From positions 70,282 to 134,281 of the forward strand of contig NZ_BAAAHE010000001.1 in the NCBI RefSeq assembly GCF_039525035.1: a DNA stretch of 64,000 nt. Direction: 5' to 3'. This document shows positions 25,217-34,200 of this stretch, one piece after another. Source of the DNA: Sporichthya brevicatena (lineage in GTDB: Bacteria > Actinomycetota > Actinomycetes > Sporichthyales > Sporichthyaceae). The translations under genes and the position numbers were made by a program. Under the pieces are notes generated by a model. It ran no database searches. It was not told the DNA's origin and was given only the letters and a program-made list of their open reading frames with translations. Within the stretch, counting starts at the first letter, position 1. Each line of letters starts with the position of its first letter.

Positions 25217-26686
25217 TCAGACCCCGGCCCCCACCGGGGTCTTGCTCGGGCCGGCGTGCAGCTCGGACACCCAGTCCGCGTACCAGGCCTCGGGAACCGG
25301 CGCCTCGCTGTTGGCGATCAGCTCCGAGAAGTCCCACTTCTTGAGCAGCTTGCCGTTGCGGAACACCGGCTTCAGCAGGTTCTGCTCCGGCGACACCGAG
25401 TCGCGCGGGACCGTGCGGTACTCGCCGTCCTCCATGATCAGGGCCAGGCGACCCGCCTTCGAAACCTTGAAGTCGGCGCCCGTCGGCGTCTTGGCGATGT
25501 TGCGCCACTCGCCGTTCACCATGACCGCGTTGGCCTTCATGCCGAAGTTGTTCGTGTCGCGGTTCACGTGCTGCAGCAGACCGCCACCCATGCCGAACAC
25601 CGCGTTCTCGGCGGAGAGGCCGCGGCGCTCCATCTCGATGAACACCGCCTTGAGGGAGTGCATGTTCACGCCGTCGCCCTGCACCACGCGGATGAACGGG
25701 GGCAGCACCTTGAAGCCCTTGCTGTTGACCTCGTACCCGAAGGCGTCCATCAGCCACTCGGTGGTATCGGCGGTGACCTGCACGATGTCGCCGGAGTCCG
25801 GACGCGCCCCGACCAGGCCGGGGAAGTTCTGGACGAGCTCCTTGAGTTCGCCACCGAGAATGTTCTTGACGCAGTTCTCGTGGTCGTAGGAGTCGGTCAG
25901 GACGAGCGCGACGCCGTGGTCGCGGTAGGTCTCCAGCATGTTCCGGATGGCGTCGACCTCGTAGTCGCGACCCCACGCGGTGAAGCCGGCGTGCTCGGAG
26001 TTCGGGCCGGAGTTGGAGGGAGCCACCGCGTTGTACCAGCGCTTGGCGGCGAGGATGCCCGGCGTGGTGTCGCTCTGGCTGAAGTTGACCAGGTGGGCCA
26101 GGCCGCCGAGGGCCGCGGACTGCTGCGAGCTGACGCCACGTGCGCCGTAGTCGTGCAGCATGTGGCGAAGAATGCCGACGTTGTCGGAGGTGCGCTCCAG
26201 CGCGATCCGGATGACCTGCTTCGACAGCCACGACAGGGTTCCGACCGTGGTCGGGTACCAGATGGCCCGGAGGAACGCGGTCTCGAAGAAGCTGGTGACC
26301 CAGTAGTACTTCGGGTCGGTGTTGATCAGCTGGACGAGCACGTTGCGAGACGGCACGACCAGACCTTCGGGGACGGCCTCGATCTCGACCGGCAGGTAAC
26401 CGCCGTGGTCGTTGATGATGCCCATCCAGTTCTCGCGGTTGAAGTGCATGCCCTGTTCGCGCATCAGGTACTCGGCCTCGTCCACGTCCTCCAACGTGAC
26501 CGGGCGCATGAGGTAGTCACGCAGGTAGGCCTGCAGCCCCACGAACATCGTCACGGGGAAGAGTCCGCCACGGGATTCGACGTACGAGGAGACGTACTCC
26601 GTCCCCGGCGGGTACAGGGGGTAGTGACAGTGCTTGTAGTTGTCCGTGTTGATGATCAGGTTGTCGAACGGGTCACCCAGCGACAT
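25217..26686 (-). CDS. Nicotinamide phosphoribosyltransferase-like enzyme 1
   Basis: The 489-aa protein is a NAMPT/NadV-family type II phosphoribosyltransferase. Aligned by eye to human NAMPT, it keeps the Asp-Tyr of DNYKHCHY (D16/Y18), the DYGARGVSSQ segment (F193 becomes Tyr), the Asp in NFSQSDT (D219, which selects the amide of nicotinamide), the catalytic His in SEHAGFTAWG (H247), TDSYD (D279) and RPDSGD (R311/D313). It should therefore condense nicotinamide or a close analogue with PRPP to give the mononucleotide. PRPP would come from the nearby synthetase gene. Its promoter carries the island's LacI-type operators (26704-26956). Confidence 0.9.
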   Translation of the reverse strand: MSLGDPFDNLIINTDNYKHCHYPLYPPGTEYVSSYVESRGGLFPVTMFVGLQAYLRDYLMRPVTLEDVDEAEYLMREQGMHFNRENWMGIINDHGGYLPVEIEAVPEGLVVPSRNVLVQLINTDPKYYWVTSFFETAFLRAIWYPTTVGTLSWLSKQVIRIALERTSDNVGILRHMLHDYGARGVSSQQSAALGGLAHLVNFSQSDTTPGILAAKRWYNAVAPSNSGPNSEHAGFTAWGRDYEVDAIRNMLETYRDHGVALVLTDSYDHENCVKNILGGELKELVQNFPGLVGARPDSGDIVQVTADTTEWLMDAFGYEVNSKGFKVLPPFIRVVQGDGVNMHSLKAVFIEMERRGLSAENAVFGMGGGLLQHVNRDTNNFGMKANAVMVNGEWRNIAKTPTGADFKVSKAGRLALIMEDGEYRTVPRDSVSPEQNLLKPVFRNGKLLKKWDFSELIANSEAPVPEAWYADWVSELHAGPSKTPVGAGV

Positions 26687-26703
26687 CGGTTGCGCCTTCC
26701 TGA

Positions 26704-26956
26704 TAAGAAACGTTTATTTCCGGCGAGCAACCCCACGTGTCGAACCAGAAATCGAACCAGTGGGAATGAAGCGCTCCGATGACGCCAGCCGCCGGCTGAC
26801 GGGATCCCGCGCCTCCTCATCGAGGTGGTCCCGGCTGACGCCGCGACCGCGATAACGCTGAACTATTAACGGTTCTACTTCGCGCGTCAAGAGTTCCGGT
26901 CACCTCGCGCGTTAACGTTGGGTTGCTGCGCTGTGCCGCTTTTCGAAACCGTTCTA
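26704..26956 (-). promoter_or_regulatory. NAMPT 1 promoter with three LacI-type operator candidates
   Basis: On the minus strand, -35 TTGACG (26885-26890) and -10 TAATAG (26863-26868) are separated by 16 nt. Operator candidates with a central CG are at 26705-26718 (AAGAAACGTTTATT), 26864-26877 (TATTAACGGTTCTA) and a half-site CGTTCTA at 26950-26956. The middle one overlaps the promoter and differs by one base from the site at the PRPP synthetase promoter. The 358-bp gap 26687-27044 contains no gene. Confidence 0.65.
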
Positions 26957-27044
26957 ATTTGGGCGTTTTACGCCCGCCCTGACTTCGCGCACGACTGAAC
27001 CACCGAGACGTCGGACACCTGTCTCGGCGGCTCTGCCGGCGGGA

Positions 27045-27644
27045 TCAGGGCTCTGCTTCGAGCAACTCCCCTGCAGCCGGCGGCGGGTTCTCGGGGCCGG
27101 CGGCCAGTTCGGCCTCGATCCGGTCGAACGCCTCCTCGGCAGTGGTGGCCCACTGCAGGACCTCGGCCGCCTCGGTTCTCAGGAAGCCGCGCTCCAGCAG
27201 GAGCCGCACCTGGTCGCGCAACGGGGCGTACAGCCCGTCGGGATCGAGGACGACCACGGGCCGGTGGTGCATGGCGAGCACGCGCGAGACCCAGATCTCC
27301 AGCAACTCCTCGAGCGTCCCGATCCCCCCGGGCAGCACGAGAAAGGCGTCGGAGCGGGCGTCCATCTCCCCTTTGCGGGAACGCACGTCGGGCGTGACGA
27401 TCAGTTCGTCCGCCTCGTGATCGGCGCCCTCCCAGTCGATGAGCGCCTCCGGGATCACACCGGTCGTGTGCGCGCCGCCGGCCCGCGCCGCCCGGGCCAG
27501 CGTTCCCATGGTCGACACTGATCCGCCGCCGGAGACGAGCGAGTGCCCGCGCGCGGCAATGGCCTCCCCCACCTCGGTCCCCAGCGCGACGTAGTGGGCG
27601 GCGATCGTCTCGCTCGACGAGCAGAAGACGCAGATTCGAGCCAT
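27045..27644 (-). CDS. LOG-family cytokinin-type 5'-phosphoribohydrolase
   Basis: The 199-aa protein belongs to the LOG/TIGR00730 Rossmann family, long misnamed lysine decarboxylases. The signature pair is present: GGGSVSTMG near residue 38 and PGGIGTLEELLEI near 105. The known reaction is hydrolysis of N6-modified purine nucleoside 5'-monophosphates to base and ribose-5-phosphate. In this island it could free a base from a nucleotide and feed ribose-5-phosphate to the adjacent PRPP synthetase (inference). The ATG at 27644 gives a normal family length. It lies 43 bp downstream of the synthetase gene on the same strand. Confidence 0.88.
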   Translation of the reverse strand: MARICVFCSSSETIAAHYVALGTEVGEAIAARGHSLVSGGGSVSTMGTLARAARAGGAHTTGVIPEALIDWEGADHEADELIVTPDVRSRKGEMDARSDAFLVLPGGIGTLEELLEIWVSRVLAMHHRPVVVLDPDGLYAPLRDQVRLLLERGFLRTEAAEVLQWATTAEEAFDRIEAELAAGPENPPPAAGELLEAEP

Positions 27645-27687
27645 CGGGTCACTCCGCGGGATGCGATTACGCGTGGAGGAGTCTGAT

Positions 27688-28740
27688 TCAGAACACCTGG
27701 TTGTGACCGCCGAACACTTCGCTGACGGAATCACACTGATAGATCCGCTGGATCGTGTCACCGAGGATCCCGGCGCACGACACCACGCGGATCTTCTCCG
27801 GTGCCCCGGGGGCCAGGGGGATCGTGTCGGTGACCACGATCTCCTCCAATGGCGCGGCCTGGAGGTTCTCGTAGGCGTTTCCACTGAGCACGGCGTGCGT
27901 CGCGGCCGCCCACACCCGGCCGGCGCCGGCGTTCATCACGGTCTCGGCGGCTGCTCGTAACGTGCCCGCGGTGTCGATGATGTCGTCGACGATCAGCGCC
28001 ACCTTGCCCTGCACGTCCCCGATGACCGCACCGATCTCGGCAACCTGCTGGGCCGGCCGCTCCTTGTCCAGGATCGCCAGATCGGCGCGCAGCAGGTCCG
28101 CGAACTTCTTCGCCAGCTTCACCCGCCCGGCATCCGGGGCGACCACGACGTAGTCCTCGGGCCGGACACCGGTCGCGGTGTGATCGGCGGCGAGCTGGTT
28201 GAAGTGCTCGGCCAGCACCATCATCGCCGTCATGTGATCGAACGGCACCTGGAACATTCCTTGGATCTGCCCGGCATGCAGATCCATGGCGAGAACGCGG
28301 TCGACACCGGCGGACTCGAGCATGCGCGCCACCATCCGCGCCGAGATCGGCTCCCGCGGTGCGCTCTTCTTGTCCTGACGCGAGTATCCGTACCAGGGCG
28401 TCACGGCGATCACCCGGTGCGCACTGGCCCCGACCGCCGCGTCGATCATCACCATCAGCTCGAGCAGGGCGTCGTTGGCACTCAGGCCCGTCTCGTCATT
28501 GCGGCACATCGGCTGGATGAGAAAGACGTCCGCGCCGCGGATCGACTCCTCGTAACGGCAGTAGACCTCTCCACTGGAGAAGGTCTTCAACTTCACCCGG
28601 CTCGGCGCCAGGCCGATGTGCGCCCCGATCTGCCCGGCCAGCGCCGGATTCGCCCGCCCACTGAACAGCATCAGCCGCCGGTTCAAACTCCACGGCGCCC
28701 CCGCGTTCGGATGCAGGATCTCCGGCGCAAACGAACTCAT
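27688..28740 (-). CDS. prs: Ribose-phosphate pyrophosphokinase (PRPP synthetase)
   Basis: The 350-aa enzyme makes PRPP from ribose-5-phosphate and ATP. Recognisable features are FSSGEVYCRYEESIRG (about residues 55-70), YGYSRQDKKSAPREPISAR (about 117-135), the catalytic-loop region VAPDAGRVKLAKKFAD (about 195-210), and the PRPP-binding loop LIVDDIIDTAGTL (about 245-257). The ATG at 28740 removes a non-conserved 22-residue extension. It is somewhat longer than housekeeping Prs (about 315-325 aa) and is in a non-housekeeping context, so it is probably a dedicated second copy supplying the NAMPT-like enzymes. Confidence 0.92.
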   Translation of the reverse strand: MSSFAPEILHPNAGAPWSLNRRLMLFSGRANPALAGQIGAHIGLAPSRVKLKTFSSGEVYCRYEESIRGADVFLIQPMCRNDETGLSANDALLELMVMIDAAVGASAHRVIAVTPWYGYSRQDKKSAPREPISARMVARMLESAGVDRVLAMDLHAGQIQGMFQVPFDHMTAMMVLAEHFNQLAADHTATGVRPEDYVVVAPDAGRVKLAKKFADLLRADLAILDKERPAQQVAEIGAVIGDVQGKVALIVDDIIDTAGTLRAAAETVMNAGAGRVWAAATHAVLSGNAYENLQAAPLEEIVVTDTIPLAPGAPEKIRVVSCAGILGDTIQRIYQCDSVSEVFGGHNQVF

Positions 28741-28820
28741 CGCATCCTCGGCTTCCGTGTCAGCTTCCCGACTGGGGTCCCAGCGATCAGGCACCGACCT
28801 TGGCACGCAAAGGCCGGAGA

Positions 28821-28848
28821 CTATTAACGATTCTACTTTTCATGTCAA
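28821..28848 (-). promoter_or_regulatory. prs promoter overlapping a LacI-type operator
   Basis: On the minus strand, -35 TTGACA (28843-28848), a 16-nt spacer and -10 TAATAG (28821-28826). The operator TATTAACGATTCTA lies at 28822-28835. The whole module, including ACTATTAACG and TCAAGAG, is shared with the NAMPT 1 promoter. Confidence 0.75.
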
Positions 28849-28901
28849 GAGCGGGGGATTACGCCCCGGAGGAGCGGTTATAGTGCGTGAAACCACAGCG
28901 C

Positions 28902-28984
28902 ACGCGCGTATGAATCCGTTCTAACCACGCGCGGTGGGCTGGAGCGTCCAAGCTCCAAGCCGTCTCGTACTTGACACGATTCTA
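28902..28984 (+). promoter_or_regulatory. CoA-transferase promoter region with operator half-sites
   Basis: CGTTCTA lies at 28917-28923. A TTGACA at 28971-28976 is followed directly by CGATTCTA (28977-28984), the island half-site. No clear -10 follows, so the promoter call is tentative. Confidence 0.45.
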
Positions 28985-29045
28985 TGGACGCGCAGCGCGT
29001 CGGCTGACCAGCCGGCGCCGCCCGGTCCCGAACCCGGAGGTGCAG

Positions 29046-30224
29046 GTGCTCCCCCTCGACGGCGTCACCGTGGTCAGCATCGAGCAGGCCGTGGCCGCCC
29101 CCTTCGCGACGCGACAACTCGCGGATCTGGGCGCACGGGTGATCAAGATCGAGCGGCCGGGCGTCGGCGACTTCGCGCGAAGCTACGACGAGCGGGTGCA
29201 CGGCGAGTCCAGCTACTTCATCTGGCTCAACCGGTCCAAGGAGTCGCTGACCCTGGACTTCAAGCGGCCGGAGGGCCTCACGATTCTCCACCAACTTCTC
29301 TCCGGCGCCGACGTCTTCCTCAGCAACCTCGGCCCCGGTGCGATCGGGCGCCTCGGCCTGGACGCACCCACGCTCGCCGAGAAGTACCCCCGGCTCATCC
29401 ACGCCACGATCTCCGGGTACGGAACGACCGGCGTCTGGGCGCACCGCAAGGCCTACGACCTCCTCGTCCAGTCGGAGGCCGGGCTGGTGTCGATCACCGG
29501 CCAACCCGACAGCGTCGCCCGGGTCGGCATCTCCGTCGCCGACATCTCCGCGGGCATGTACGCCTACACCGGCATCCTGACGGCGCTGCTGCACCGGGCG
29601 AACACGGGTGTCGTCGCGCCGGTCGAGGTCTCGCTGTTCGAGTCGCTCGCCGAGTGGATGGGCAGTCCCGCCTACTACACGATGTACAGTGGCGAACCTC
29701 CGCGCCGGGTCGGGGCCGAGCACGCCACGATCTCCCCGTACGGCCCCTACGCCAGTTCCAGCGGCGACATCATCATGCTTGCCGTGCAGAGCCAGGAGGA
29801 ATGGCGCGAGTTCTGCCGAGTGGTGATGGAGGACCCCGGTCTGGCCTCTAATCCCGAGTTCGCCATCAACTCGGCCCGGTGTGACCACCGGGAGAAGCTG
29901 AACGCCCTGATCGGCAAGCGAATCGGGCAACTGTCCACGGACGAGGCTCTTCGCCTGCTCGACTCCGCACGGATCGCCAACGCCCGCGTCAACACCGTCA
30001 ACGAGTTCCTGGAGCATCCGGCACTGGCATCCCGGGATCGCTGGGTGACGGTCGACAGCCCCGGTGGCGAGATCCGTGCGCTGAAGCCGCCCGCGTCGCT
30101 GGGAGGGATCGAGCCGCGCATGGACGCCGTGCCGGCCCTCGGCGCGCACACTGACGCGATCCTGGGTTCTCTGGGTTACTCCCCAGAGTCCATCGAGGAG
30201 CTCCGCTCGGCCGGAGCGATCTGA
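29046..30224 (+). CDS. CaiB/BaiF-family CoA-transferase
   Basis: The 392-aa protein is a family III CoA-transferase, which moves CoA between an acyl-CoA and a free carboxylic acid through an aspartyl thioester. Typical segments are VAAPFATRQLADLGARVIKIERPGVGDFAR (in two halves near residues 15-45), LNRSKESLTLDFK near 65, and the ISGYG and YDLLVQSEAG region near 130-145 with the candidate Asp in YDLL. The GTG at 29046 has a GGAGG ribosome-binding site; upstream in-frame GTG and TTG codons exist. It is the only plus-strand gene in this part of the island and converges on the amidohydrolase. Acceptor and donor acids are unknown. Confidence 0.88.
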   Translation: MLPLDGVTVVSIEQAVAAPFATRQLADLGARVIKIERPGVGDFARSYDERVHGESSYFIWLNRSKESLTLDFKRPEGLTILHQLLSGADVFLSNLGPGAIGRLGLDAPTLAEKYPRLIHATISGYGTTGVWAHRKAYDLLVQSEAGLVSITGQPDSVARVGISVADISAGMYAYTGILTALLHRANTGVVAPVEVSLFESLAEWMGSPAYYTMYSGEPPRRVGAEHATISPYGPYASSSGDIIMLAVQSQEEWREFCRVVMEDPGLASNPEFAINSARCDHREKLNALIGKRIGQLSTDEALRLLDSARIANARVNTVNEFLEHPALASRDRWVTVDSPGGEIRALKPPASLGGIEPRMDAVPALGAHTDAILGSLGYSPESIEELRSAGAI

Positions 30225-30253
30225 GGTTCCGCCAGAAACAGTGGACGCGACCG

Positions 30254-31519
30254 TCAGAGGTCGAGGACATCCAGCCCGGTGCGCAGGTGTGCACTGAGGT
30301 CCTGTCCGGCCCGCACGACGTGCTGGATGTTCTCTCTCTGCCCCAAGCGGGTGATGTCGGCGAGCACGTCGCCCTCGACGACGACGATGTCACCGGCGGC
30401 ACCGGCCCGCAGCGCACCGAGGTCGGGCCGGTCGAGCAGCTCCGCGGCGTTGACGGTCGCGGTCGCCAGCGCCTCGTCGACGGTCATCCCGTGCTTGACG
30501 TACAACTCGAGTTCGCGGGCGTGCGCGCCGAACGGGCACAGCGTGCCCGAGGAGTCCGTCCCCATCACGACCCGGACCCCGGCCTCGCGCGCGAACGCGA
30601 ACGCCTCCAGGGTGCGGTCGTGGGCGTCGCTGAGGTCGGCGACACCCTGCTCGGTCAGACCGCGGAGCAGACCCTCCTGCTGACACCAGTCGTTGAAGGC
30701 CATGGTCGGCACCAGGAAGGTCCCGCGGGCAGCCATCTCGGCGGCCGCGTCCCGGTCCAGGTACGAGCCGTGCTCGATGCTGTCGACACCGGCGGCGAGA
30801 CAGCGCCGGATGCCTTCGATCGACAACGCGTGCGCCGCGACCCGGAGGTCCAGGTCGTGGGCGGTCTCGACGATGGCCGTCAGTTCCTCGACGGTGTAGT
30901 TCGGCCAGTGCGGCTGCTCTCCCCGCGCCATGCCGCCGCTAGCCATGACCTTGATGAAGTCGGCGCCCTCACGAGCCTGGAGGCGAACCAGCTTGCGGCA
31001 TTCCTCAACCCCGTCGGCGGTGTCCCACTGCCGGCGAGGCGTGTAGGGCGGGTAGAAGAGGTCACCGTGGCCGTGGGTCATGGTGATCCACCAGGGCGAG
31101 ACGACGAGTCGGGGCCCGACGGCCAGACCGGAGTCGATGAAGTCGCGCAGTTCGATCTCACCGACGCCCCGGTGCCCCATGACCCGGAGCGTCGTGAAGC
31201 CGGCCGCCAGCGCCCGCCACGCGTTGCGCTGACCGTGCAACAGCTTGGCGGGTCGCGTCACCTGACCTCGGTACGTGTCGCTCGGGATCACGTTCCGATG
31301 GTCGGAGTTGGTCGTCAGGTGGACGTGGGCGTCGATCAGCCCGGGCAGGACGGTGCAGCCGGTCGCGTTGATGCGAGGGGTCCCGGGCGGGACGATGCCG
31401 GGCTGCGCCGGACCGGCGTGGACGACGACTCCGTCCCGGACGTAGACCAGCCCGTCCTGGTAGGTCTGGCCGGGGCCGACCCAAAGGAGACCGCCTTCGA
31501 CGGCGACGTCACCGGACAT
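30254..31519 (-). CDS. Amidohydrolase (imidazolonepropionase/prolidase-like)
   Basis: The 421-aa metal-dependent hydrolase has LPGLIDAHVHL (HxH, about residues 64-70), the carbamylated-lysine candidate in DFIKVMASGGM (about 175), AAHALSIEG (about 220), SIEHGSYLD (about 240) and GTDSSGT (about 310). Relatives hydrolyse C-N bonds of cyclic amides, carbamates or dipeptides. The ATG at 31519 has a GGGAG ribosome-binding site. It lies at the distal end of the long minus-strand cluster beginning at 39419, 50 bp after the aldehyde dehydrogenase, and fits ring-opening or amide hydrolysis in the island's pathway (inference). Confidence 0.87.
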   Translation of the reverse strand: MSGDVAVEGGLLWVGPGQTYQDGLVYVRDGVVVHAGPAQPGIVPPGTPRINATGCTVLPGLIDAHVHLTTNSDHRNVIPSDTYRGQVTRPAKLLHGQRNAWRALAAGFTTLRVMGHRGVGEIELRDFIDSGLAVGPRLVVSPWWITMTHGHGDLFYPPYTPRRQWDTADGVEECRKLVRLQAREGADFIKVMASGGMARGEQPHWPNYTVEELTAIVETAHDLDLRVAAHALSIEGIRRCLAAGVDSIEHGSYLDRDAAAEMAARGTFLVPTMAFNDWCQQEGLLRGLTEQGVADLSDAHDRTLEAFAFAREAGVRVVMGTDSSGTLCPFGAHARELELYVKHGMTVDEALATATVNAAELLDRPDLGALRAGAAGDIVVVEGDVLADITRLGQRENIQHVVRAGQDLSAHLRTGLDVLDL

Positions 31520-31569
31520 CACGACACTCCCTGTCCTCGATCGACAACGACCCGACCCCAGCTCACCGA

Positions 31570-33042
31570 TCAGCCCAGGGTGAAGGGGTCGCGGGTGCCG
31601 CCGGTCAGCTCGACCCAGACCGCCTTGGTCTGCAGATAGGGATCGATAGCTTCGGCCCCGTTCTCGCGGCCGAGCCCGGACTGCTTGTACCCACCGAACG
31701 GCACCGACGGCGACACGACGCGATACGCGTTGATCCACACGGTGCCCGCCCGGAGAGCGGCGGCAACCCGGTGCCCGCGATGGATGTCCTTGGTCCACAC
31801 CGCGGCAGCGAGCCCGTAGGGAGTGTCGTTGGCGACGGCGACCGCCTCGTCCTCGTCCGTGAAGGTCACGGCGGACAGCACCGGGCCGAACACCTCCTCC
31901 CGGAAGACCGTGTCGGTCCGCTTCACACTCAGGACGGTCGGCTTCACGAAGTAGCCGCCCAGCGCGTCCTCGGCGGCACCGCCGTAGGCGACCTCCGCAC
32001 CCTCGGCCTTGGCGGTCTCGAGGTAGCCGACGACCTTGCGGAACTGCGGCTCGTTCGCAACCGGACCCATCTCGGTGTCATCGGCGAAGGGGTCCCCGAG
32101 CTTGATTCGGGACGCCCGCTCGGCGACCAGCTGGAGCAGTTCGTCACGCACGGACTCGTGGACGATCAGACGTGACCCGGCCATGCAGGTCTGGCCGGTG
32201 GCCGCGAAGACACCCGCGACCAGACCGTTCGCCGTCGCAGCGAGGTCGGCGTCCGGGAAGACGATCTGGGGAGACTTGCCGCCCAGCTCCAACGTGACGG
32301 GGATCAGACGATCGGCCGCCGTCCTCGCGACGGCCCGTCCGGTCTCGGTCGAACCGGTGAAGGCGACCTTGTCGACCCCCGGATGAGCGGCCAGGTGCTC
32401 ACCGACGGAACGGGACAGCCCCGAGACGACATTGACCACGCCCGCCGGGATGCCGGCCTGTTCGATCAGCGTCGCGAATCCCAGGGTGGAGCTCGGTGCG
32501 TGCTCGGACGGCTTGATCACCAAGGTGCAGCCGGCCGCCAGCGCCGGAGCGAGCTTCCACGTCATCAACAGCAGCGGCGAGTTCCACGGGGTGATCGCCG
32601 CGACCACACCCACGGGCTCGTTCCGGGTGTAGACGAGGTAGTTGGGGTTGGACGCCGGAACCTGACGCCCCTCCAAGGTCTGCGCGAGTCCGGCGTAGTA
32701 GTGGAACCACGCTCCCAGGCCGTTGAGCTGACCCAGCATCTCCCGATACAGCTTGCCCGAGTCCATGACTTCGAGCCGCGCCAGCCATTCGGCGTTCTCC
32801 GTCACCAGGTCGGCCAGGCGACGAAGACAGGCCGCCCGCGCGAAGCCGGTCGTGCGCCCCCATTCGCCCTCGAGTGCTGCCCGGGCCGCCGCAACTGCGG
32901 CATCGACATCGGTCGTGTCGCCGTCGGGGATCGAGGCCCACGCCGTGCCGGTGTACGGGTTCTGTGACTCGAAGGTGCGCCCCGACCCCGCCTCGACGAG
33001 CTCGCCACCGATGAGCATTCGAAACTGCTCGAGTTGCGTCAT
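31570..33042 (-). CDS. Aldehyde dehydrogenase 1 (island)
   Basis: The 490-aa NAD(P)-dependent aldehyde dehydrogenase has the general-base motif LELGGKSPQIVF near residue 250, the catalytic Cys in GQTCMAGSR near 288, and EEVFGPVLSAVTF near 385. It is most like betaine-aldehyde or semialdehyde dehydrogenases, but the substrate is not readable. ATG 33042 is used because upstream sequence is not conserved. It is downstream of the LacI gene and upstream of the amidohydrolase. It is only moderately similar to the second ALDH at 34930-36411. Confidence 0.92.
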   Translation of the reverse strand: MTQLEQFRMLIGGELVEAGSGRTFESQNPYTGTAWASIPDGDTTDVDAAVAAARAALEGEWGRTTGFARAACLRRLADLVTENAEWLARLEVMDSGKLYREMLGQLNGLGAWFHYYAGLAQTLEGRQVPASNPNYLVYTRNEPVGVVAAITPWNSPLLLMTWKLAPALAAGCTLVIKPSEHAPSSTLGFATLIEQAGIPAGVVNVVSGLSRSVGEHLAAHPGVDKVAFTGSTETGRAVARTAADRLIPVTLELGGKSPQIVFPDADLAATANGLVAGVFAATGQTCMAGSRLIVHESVRDELLQLVAERASRIKLGDPFADDTEMGPVANEPQFRKVVGYLETAKAEGAEVAYGGAAEDALGGYFVKPTVLSVKRTDTVFREEVFGPVLSAVTFTDEDEAVAVANDTPYGLAAAVWTKDIHRGHRVAAALRAGTVWINAYRVVSPSVPFGGYKQSGLGRENGAEAIDPYLQTKAVWVELTGGTRDPFTLG

Positions 33043-33174
33043 AGCTTGTGTTCCCTCTCCGGAAGGGCATGCTGCCGACCGCCGGCTACCTCGCTGACGG
33101 TTCGTCGGTGGGAGTTGACGGACCCACCAGTCCACTCGATCGGCCACACCGTTGCGGGGTGGGGCGCGTAAGCC

Positions 33175-34200
33175 TTATGCCGAGCCGGGCGGCGGACTGA
33201 CCGACTCTCTGATCTGCACAGTCACGGGCAGCTCATCGATCCTGCCCCCCTCGCCGCCCTCCAGCAGGTCGAACAGCGCGGAGGCGGCCCGGTACCCCAT
33301 GTCGTGCGCCGGCTGGCGCACCGTCGTCAGCCGTGGCGTGAGGTAGGCGGAGAGCGGCAGGTCGTCGAACCCGACGACGCTCACGTCCTCCGGCACTCGG
33401 AGCTTCGCCTCGCGGCAGTACTCCATCGCACCGATCGCCAGCAGATCGTTGGCACAGATCAACGCCGTGGGCCGCGGATCGGCGGCAAGTACCTCGGCCG
33501 CCAGCTGGCGCCCTGACGCCTCGTCATAGTCGCCCTCGTGCACCGGCACCGAGTCCGGGTCCAGCCCCGCTCCCGCGAACGCCTCGCGATAGCCGGCCAG
33601 GCGCTGCCGCGCCGTCCACAGCGCGAGCGGTCCGCTGAGCACTGCGATCTGTCGGTGCCCCTGCTCCAGGACGTGGGCGGCGACCTCCCGAGCCCCTTTG
33701 CGGGACTCCGAGACGATCGCCGGCAGTCCTGAGCCCGGGATCTCCTCGTCGACCAGCACCACCGGGCCGTACCGCGCGATCTCGTAGATCGCAGCGGGGA
33801 TCGAGCCGGTTCCCGACAGGTAGATGACGCCGTCAACGCGCTGTCGGCGGAGCAGCTGCGCCTGCTTGTCCTCCGGCAGCTCCGCGTCCGGCACGACGAG
33901 AACCACCAGGACGTCCCGTTCCGACGCCGCTTTCTCCACGCCTTCGGCGACCAGCGCAAAGAACTGGTTGGTCAACTGAGGAACCACCAGACCAACCGTG
34001 GACGGGCTTCGCCGTTTGAGGTTGCGCGCCGACTCGTTGGGTGAGTACTCCAGCGCCCGGACGGCGTCGAGCACCCGCTTGCGGCGTTCCGGGGCCACCG
34101 GCCCGGAGTTGTTGATCACGTAGCTCACCGTGCTCAACGACACCTGGGCGTGCTCGGCGACCTCCTTCATCGTGGGACGTCGGCGCTTCTGCTGGGTCAC
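33175..34200 (-). CDS. LacI-family regulator (island)
   Basis: The 341-aa repressor has the LacI helix-turn-helix and hinge (residues about 11-60, TMKEVAEHAQVSLSTVSYVINN then NLKRRSPSTVGLVVPQ) and a periplasmic-binding-protein-like effector domain. LacI proteins bind palindromes with a central CG, which is what the island's promoters carry (TAGTATCGATTCTA at 39584 and relatives). It is therefore the probable pathway regulator, with an unknown ligand, perhaps a nucleoside or sugar. The GTG at 34200 overlaps the HAD 2 stop in a GTGA arrangement, so the two are co-translated. Confidence 0.9.
   Translation of the reverse strand: MTQQKRRRPTMKEVAEHAQVSLSTVSYVINNSGPVAPERRKRVLDAVRALEYSPNESARNLKRRSPSTVGLVVPQLTNQFFALVAEGVEKAASERDVLVVLVVPDAELPEDKQAQLLRRQRVDGVIYLSGTGSIPAAIYEIARYGPVVLVDEEIPGSGLPAIVSESRKGAREVAAHVLEQGHRQIAVLSGPLALWTARQRLAGYREAFAGAGLDPDSVPVHEGDYDEASGRQLAAEVLAADPRPTALICANDLLAIGAMEYCREAKLRVPEDVSVVGFDDLPLSAYLTPRLTTVRQPAHDMGYRAASALFDLLEGGEGGRIDELPVTVQIRESVSPPPGSA

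Noticed and set aside
25157..26782. Long plus-strand frame opposite NAMPT 1 (similarly 36438-38102 opposite NAMPT 2)
   Set aside because: High-GC antisense shadows; the minus-strand frames have clear family motifs.
27045..27644. Lysine decarboxylase annotation
   Set aside because: The GGGxxTxG and PGGxGTxxE motifs identify a LOG-type phosphoribohydrolase; decarboxylase is a legacy name.
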